NCBI GenBank assembly: GCA_903879825.1
Contig: CAIRND010000460.1
Span: 1 to 6,287 of the forward strand
Direction of reading: 5' to 3'
Origin: an uncultured Geobacteraceae bacterium
GTDB lineage: Bacteria > Desulfobacterota > Desulfuromonadia > Geobacterales > Pseudopelobacteraceae
DNA length: 6,287 nucleotides
In this document: positions 5,801 to 6,287 of the stretch, piece after piece
How positions within the stretch are numbered: the first letter of the stretch is position 1
How the letters are laid out: the number at the start of each line of letters is the position of its first letter
Notes under the pieces: model-generated
The model's database searches: none
Seen by the model: only the letters and a program-made list of their open reading frames with translations
What the model was told of the DNA's origin: nothing
Program-made: the position numbers and the translations under genes

Positions 5801-6287
5801 ACATCAGACGGGCGCTCTGCTGGTTGGTATAGTAATAGGTTGTCGAGCCATCACCCGGATCGGGCATATCGGGAACATTCTGCAGACTGACCCCTTTGGT
5901 GAACGGGGTATTCTCACCAGCGGGAGTAATCCACTGATGGGGAGTACCGTCACTGATCCAGGGGGTGCGTCCACCATGCAGATGAATAGCGGCGCGGTTC
6001 TGCGGGTAACTGGCGCACTTGTTGCCATCGACCGTATTGTCGCACGGCGCGCCGAGGCCACGTGCAGCCCCCTGATAGGCAGGGCCGGGACCGGCACCCA
6101 TAACGGTAGTATCAGTCGGGATAAAAAGATCTCCGGCAGAACCGACCGGCAGCCGGTTGGTGAATTTAATACGCACCGGGCGATCCCGTTCAGAAATAAT
6201 GATCGGGCCGAGATAATGGACTGAATCGGGATTAACCGTCGTATCCAGGGCGGTACAGAGATGCTGATCAGCGCCGCATTTGTTCGA
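2094..6287 (-). CDS. Large modular secreted multicopper oxidase (CotA-like core + FN3 + Cys module + InlB-B-like + FG-GAP repeats), 5'-partial
   Basis: 1397 residues are visible (residue 1 at base 6287) and the stop is TAG at 2094-2096. The frame stays open to the right edge, so the start and signal peptide are missing. All four copper motifs of a laccase-type multicopper oxidase are present: HLHGG (102-106), YHDHAFG (164-170), HPIHFH (762-767) and HCHILSHEEMDMM (874-886). These supply the T2/T3 histidines, the T1 Cys875, His880 and axial Met885. Flanking text (NQQ before motif II, TRLNVY after it, AYRFRVLNA, LGPAERADVIVDF, GTEIWKI) resembles the spore-coat laccase CotA. The family oxidises phenolics or metal ions one electron at a time and reduces O2 to water. 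After the core (to about 895) come FN3 (about 898-998), a four-Cys module (1000-1056), an InlB-B-like repeat (1060-1133) and five FG-GAP/VCBS repeats (1134-1397). Apart from Cys875, the 12 visible Cys fall in close sets, as expected of an exported disulfide-bonded protein. The GTG at 6174-6176 is internal: the cupredoxin strand containing IKFTNRLP continues upstream of it. Substrate is unknown. Geobacter OmpB and Leptothrix MofA are large multicopper oxidases that may be relatives, but I could not align them. Confidence 0.94.
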   Translation of the reverse strand, partial: SNKCGADQHLCTALDTTVNPDSVHYLGPIIISERDRPVRIKFTNRLPVGSAGDLFIPTDTTVMGAGPGPAYQGAARGLGAPCDNTVDGNKCASYPQNRAAIHLHGGRTPWISDGTPHQWITPAGENTPFTKGVSLQNVPDMPDPGDGSTTYYYTNQQSARLMFYHDHAFGITRLNVYVGEAAGYVIQDKYEQDLIARGIIPADQIPLIIQDKTYVNASEIRKYDPLWNWGSGTMVNGVRTVEEGDLWLPHVYLPAQTSTAGKGGVNPFGRWMYGPWFYPATIIEKGPVANPYYDADCSSPFKAVYANCTTPGQPLQIPGTPNTSMGMEAFQDSAVVNGTVFPSLTVDPRAYRFRVLNAANDRFFNLSFYEADDGLNMTLPDGTKGPSPAGIDAQLLSPDLRLLAGDRSNQTEVRMLSASANLATLGNWPALWPIDGREGGVPDPAFRGPKFLQIGTESGFLPKPVLIEHQPITYITDPTAFWVGNVDKMGLALGPAERADVIVDFSAFAGKTLILYNDAPAAWPAGVGGYDYYTGAPDNRDTGGFGAGGTFNAITGVFDGGHGPEVGYAPNTRTVMQIIVRPTAGADPAYDFSQANLENEFTAAAPVTAVNPAPAKTLFERAQEPIIVGQAAYATAYPNSYFPPNFPWEGIAQINDQSLQFVTLAGAPVVVATEPKALHDEMGASFDPIYGRMSGNLGMQIPNPTTLTATMVNYGFTDIPSEYVNNSTSTNITVVPDPVTGFNKRTDGTEIWKISHNGVDTHPIHFHIFDVQVINRVGWDGQILMPEPNELGWKEVVKISPLEDTIVAVRPRAPDLPFGITNSLRPLNPAIPIGSTMGFTSIDPVTGQAYVAPSPFAAGVTNILFDFGWEYVWHCHILSHEEMDMMRPIVLTVINNKPDAPVQTTSTAFTGNVTVTWNDPTPLSAPTTLGNIKNEIGFRIERCAGRTCTNFSQIGTALANATDFTDTAAIVGTDPYLRYRIFAYNAAGVSPASNIVTTMNGAPINGVCGASNGTTFIVRPTIGLCTVGNVTPVTGSGPWSWSCTGFNAGTAASCTAPIQQYTLLFVAAAHGTLSGSAAQTVNYNANATAVTAVPNTAYQFVSWTNSLGTTVSLLPTLTATAVRANTTYTANFSMAKDFNADGSADILWTNSTNNSSLVWYMNNTTKLTEAALPAPPAGNGWAIVGTGDFNHDGKTDLLWRNSTTGANRIYYMNGVTKLSEVTIASQATPWVVAGVADFDKDGNVDILWRHPTSTTNNLFIWYMNGAVKNAGASAYITLNRTAMGQPWLVAGVGDFNGDGNPDILWRHPTATTNNTYVWYMNNATVASASGYMTAMAQPWVVAGVTDFNNDGAPDILWRNPQTNTNNTQVWYMNGIVHSGAAITITPNLASNWQIVGK
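2888..3110 (-). other. InlB-B-like (divergent Flg_new/SprB-type) repeat of the oxidase
   Basis: About 74 residues with the order YTLLFVAAAHGTLSGSAAQ, VNYNANATAVTAVPNTAYQF, VSWTNSLG, then ANTTYTANF. This matches the usual layout of bacterial divergent InlB B-repeats: (Y/F)TLTV...GTVSG...VxYGxxxTxxAxPxxGYxFxxWxxxxG...TYTAxF. The fold is a small beta-grasp-like unit found in surface and secreted proteins, usually as a stalk or adhesive spacer. Confidence 0.7.
3120..3290 (-). other. Four-cysteine surface module in the oxidase linker
   Basis: About 57 residues with Cys at visible positions 1008, 1025, 1043 and 1054, and the pattern NGVCG..NG..F...P...LC..G....V.GSGPWSW.C.G.NAG..A.C.AP. Short modules of this pattern recur in secreted proteins of environmental Gram-negative bacteria, often next to InlB-B-like repeats as here. 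I know no established function. Two disulfides are likely if it folds outside the cytoplasm. Confidence 0.65.
3294..3596 (-). other. Fibronectin type III-like domain of the large oxidase
   Basis: The segment begins PDAPVQTTST, a typical FN3 entry, continues with the strand VTVTWNDPTP, then GFRIERC and YLRYRIFAYNAAGVSPAS near its end. That last stretch is the conserved FN3 F/G strand pattern (Y-R-[IV]-x-A-x-N-x-x-G-x-S-x-x-S). A close Cys pair (C943 and C948, visible numbering) sits in the middle. FN3 domains in secreted bacterial enzymes act as spacers or weak binding modules. Here it joins the oxidase core to the C-terminal repeats. Confidence 0.8.
3603..6287 (-). other. Catalytic multicopper oxidase core with inserts (domain of the large oxidase)
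   Basis: This is the enzyme portion of the large oxidase, about 895 visible residues, against 513 for all of Bacillus CotA. The copper-ligand motifs map near 5984-5970 (HLHGG), 5795-5787 (HDH), 4004-3987 (HPIHFH) and 3668-3632 (HCH through the terminal Met of the motif). Between motifs II and III there are about 594 residues, whereas CotA has about 264. The CotA-like landmarks SAVVNG, YRFRVLNA, QIGTESGFLP and PAERADVIVDF keep their order, so the extra length is several inserts rather than one break. One insert (visible residues roughly 222-322) carries a Cys pair (297, 308). Another (about 398-448) lies before QIGTESGFLP. The largest lies between IVRP and GTEIWKI (about 580-747). The inserts' function is unknown; they could shape a wider substrate site or a binding surface. 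Confidence 0.88.

Noticed and set aside
6174..6176. GTG as the start codon of the large oxidase
   Set aside because: The frame is open to the right edge, and the 37 residues before it read as cupredoxin sequence continuous with IKFTNRLP. A start here would also remove the signal peptide needed for an exported enzyme.
2052..6224. Several long open frames on the plus strand (for example 3942-4907 and 5349-6224)
   Set aside because: They are antisense to the oxidase, whose copper motifs and repeats prove the minus-strand frame. Their products show no family motif; the apparent repeats in 2052-2615 only mirror the FG-GAP repeats.

Overview
The window holds two genes, both on the minus strand and read from right to left. 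They are a very large secreted multicopper oxidase, whose N-terminus lies beyond the right edge, and a complete outer-surface lipoprotein built from PKD-type beta-sandwich repeats. There is no RNA gene, mobile element, CRISPR array or plus-strand gene that I can support.

Organism: the lipobox followed by a glycine run, the paired cysteines (likely disulfides in an exported enzyme) and the stock of surface modules (PKD, FN3, a four-cysteine module, an InlB-B-like repeat, FG-GAP/VCBS) fit a Gram-negative bacterium with many extracytoplasmic proteins. Geobacter-type Desulfuromonadota are a plausible guess, since such modular multicopper oxidases and poly-Gly lipoproteins occur there. No marker gene in the window proves this. 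Base composition is moderate and looks even across both genes, with no obvious sign of recent transfer.

Layout from right to left, in the direction of transcription: 6287-2094 is the multicopper oxidase, with a CotA-like catalytic core that carries several inserts (about 6287-3603), then FN3 (about 3596-3294), a four-Cys module (about 3290-3120), an InlB-B-like repeat (about 3110-2888) and five FG-GAP/VCBS repeats (about 2888-2094). A 96-base intergenic gap (2093-1998) carries a strong hairpin and the ribosome binding site of the next gene. 1997-87 is the PKD lipoprotein. A hairpin at 35-75 lies just after its stop; bases 1-34 show nothing recognisable.

Working model (inference): the oxidase is exported, loaded with four coppers, and presented outside the cell through its long C-terminal adhesive or propeller-like tail. 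The PKD lipoprotein, probably made from the same or a partly attenuated transcript, could be a surface scaffold or docking partner. The oxidase substrate cannot be read from the sequence; metals (Mn, Fe, Cu) or phenolics are the usual candidates for this family.
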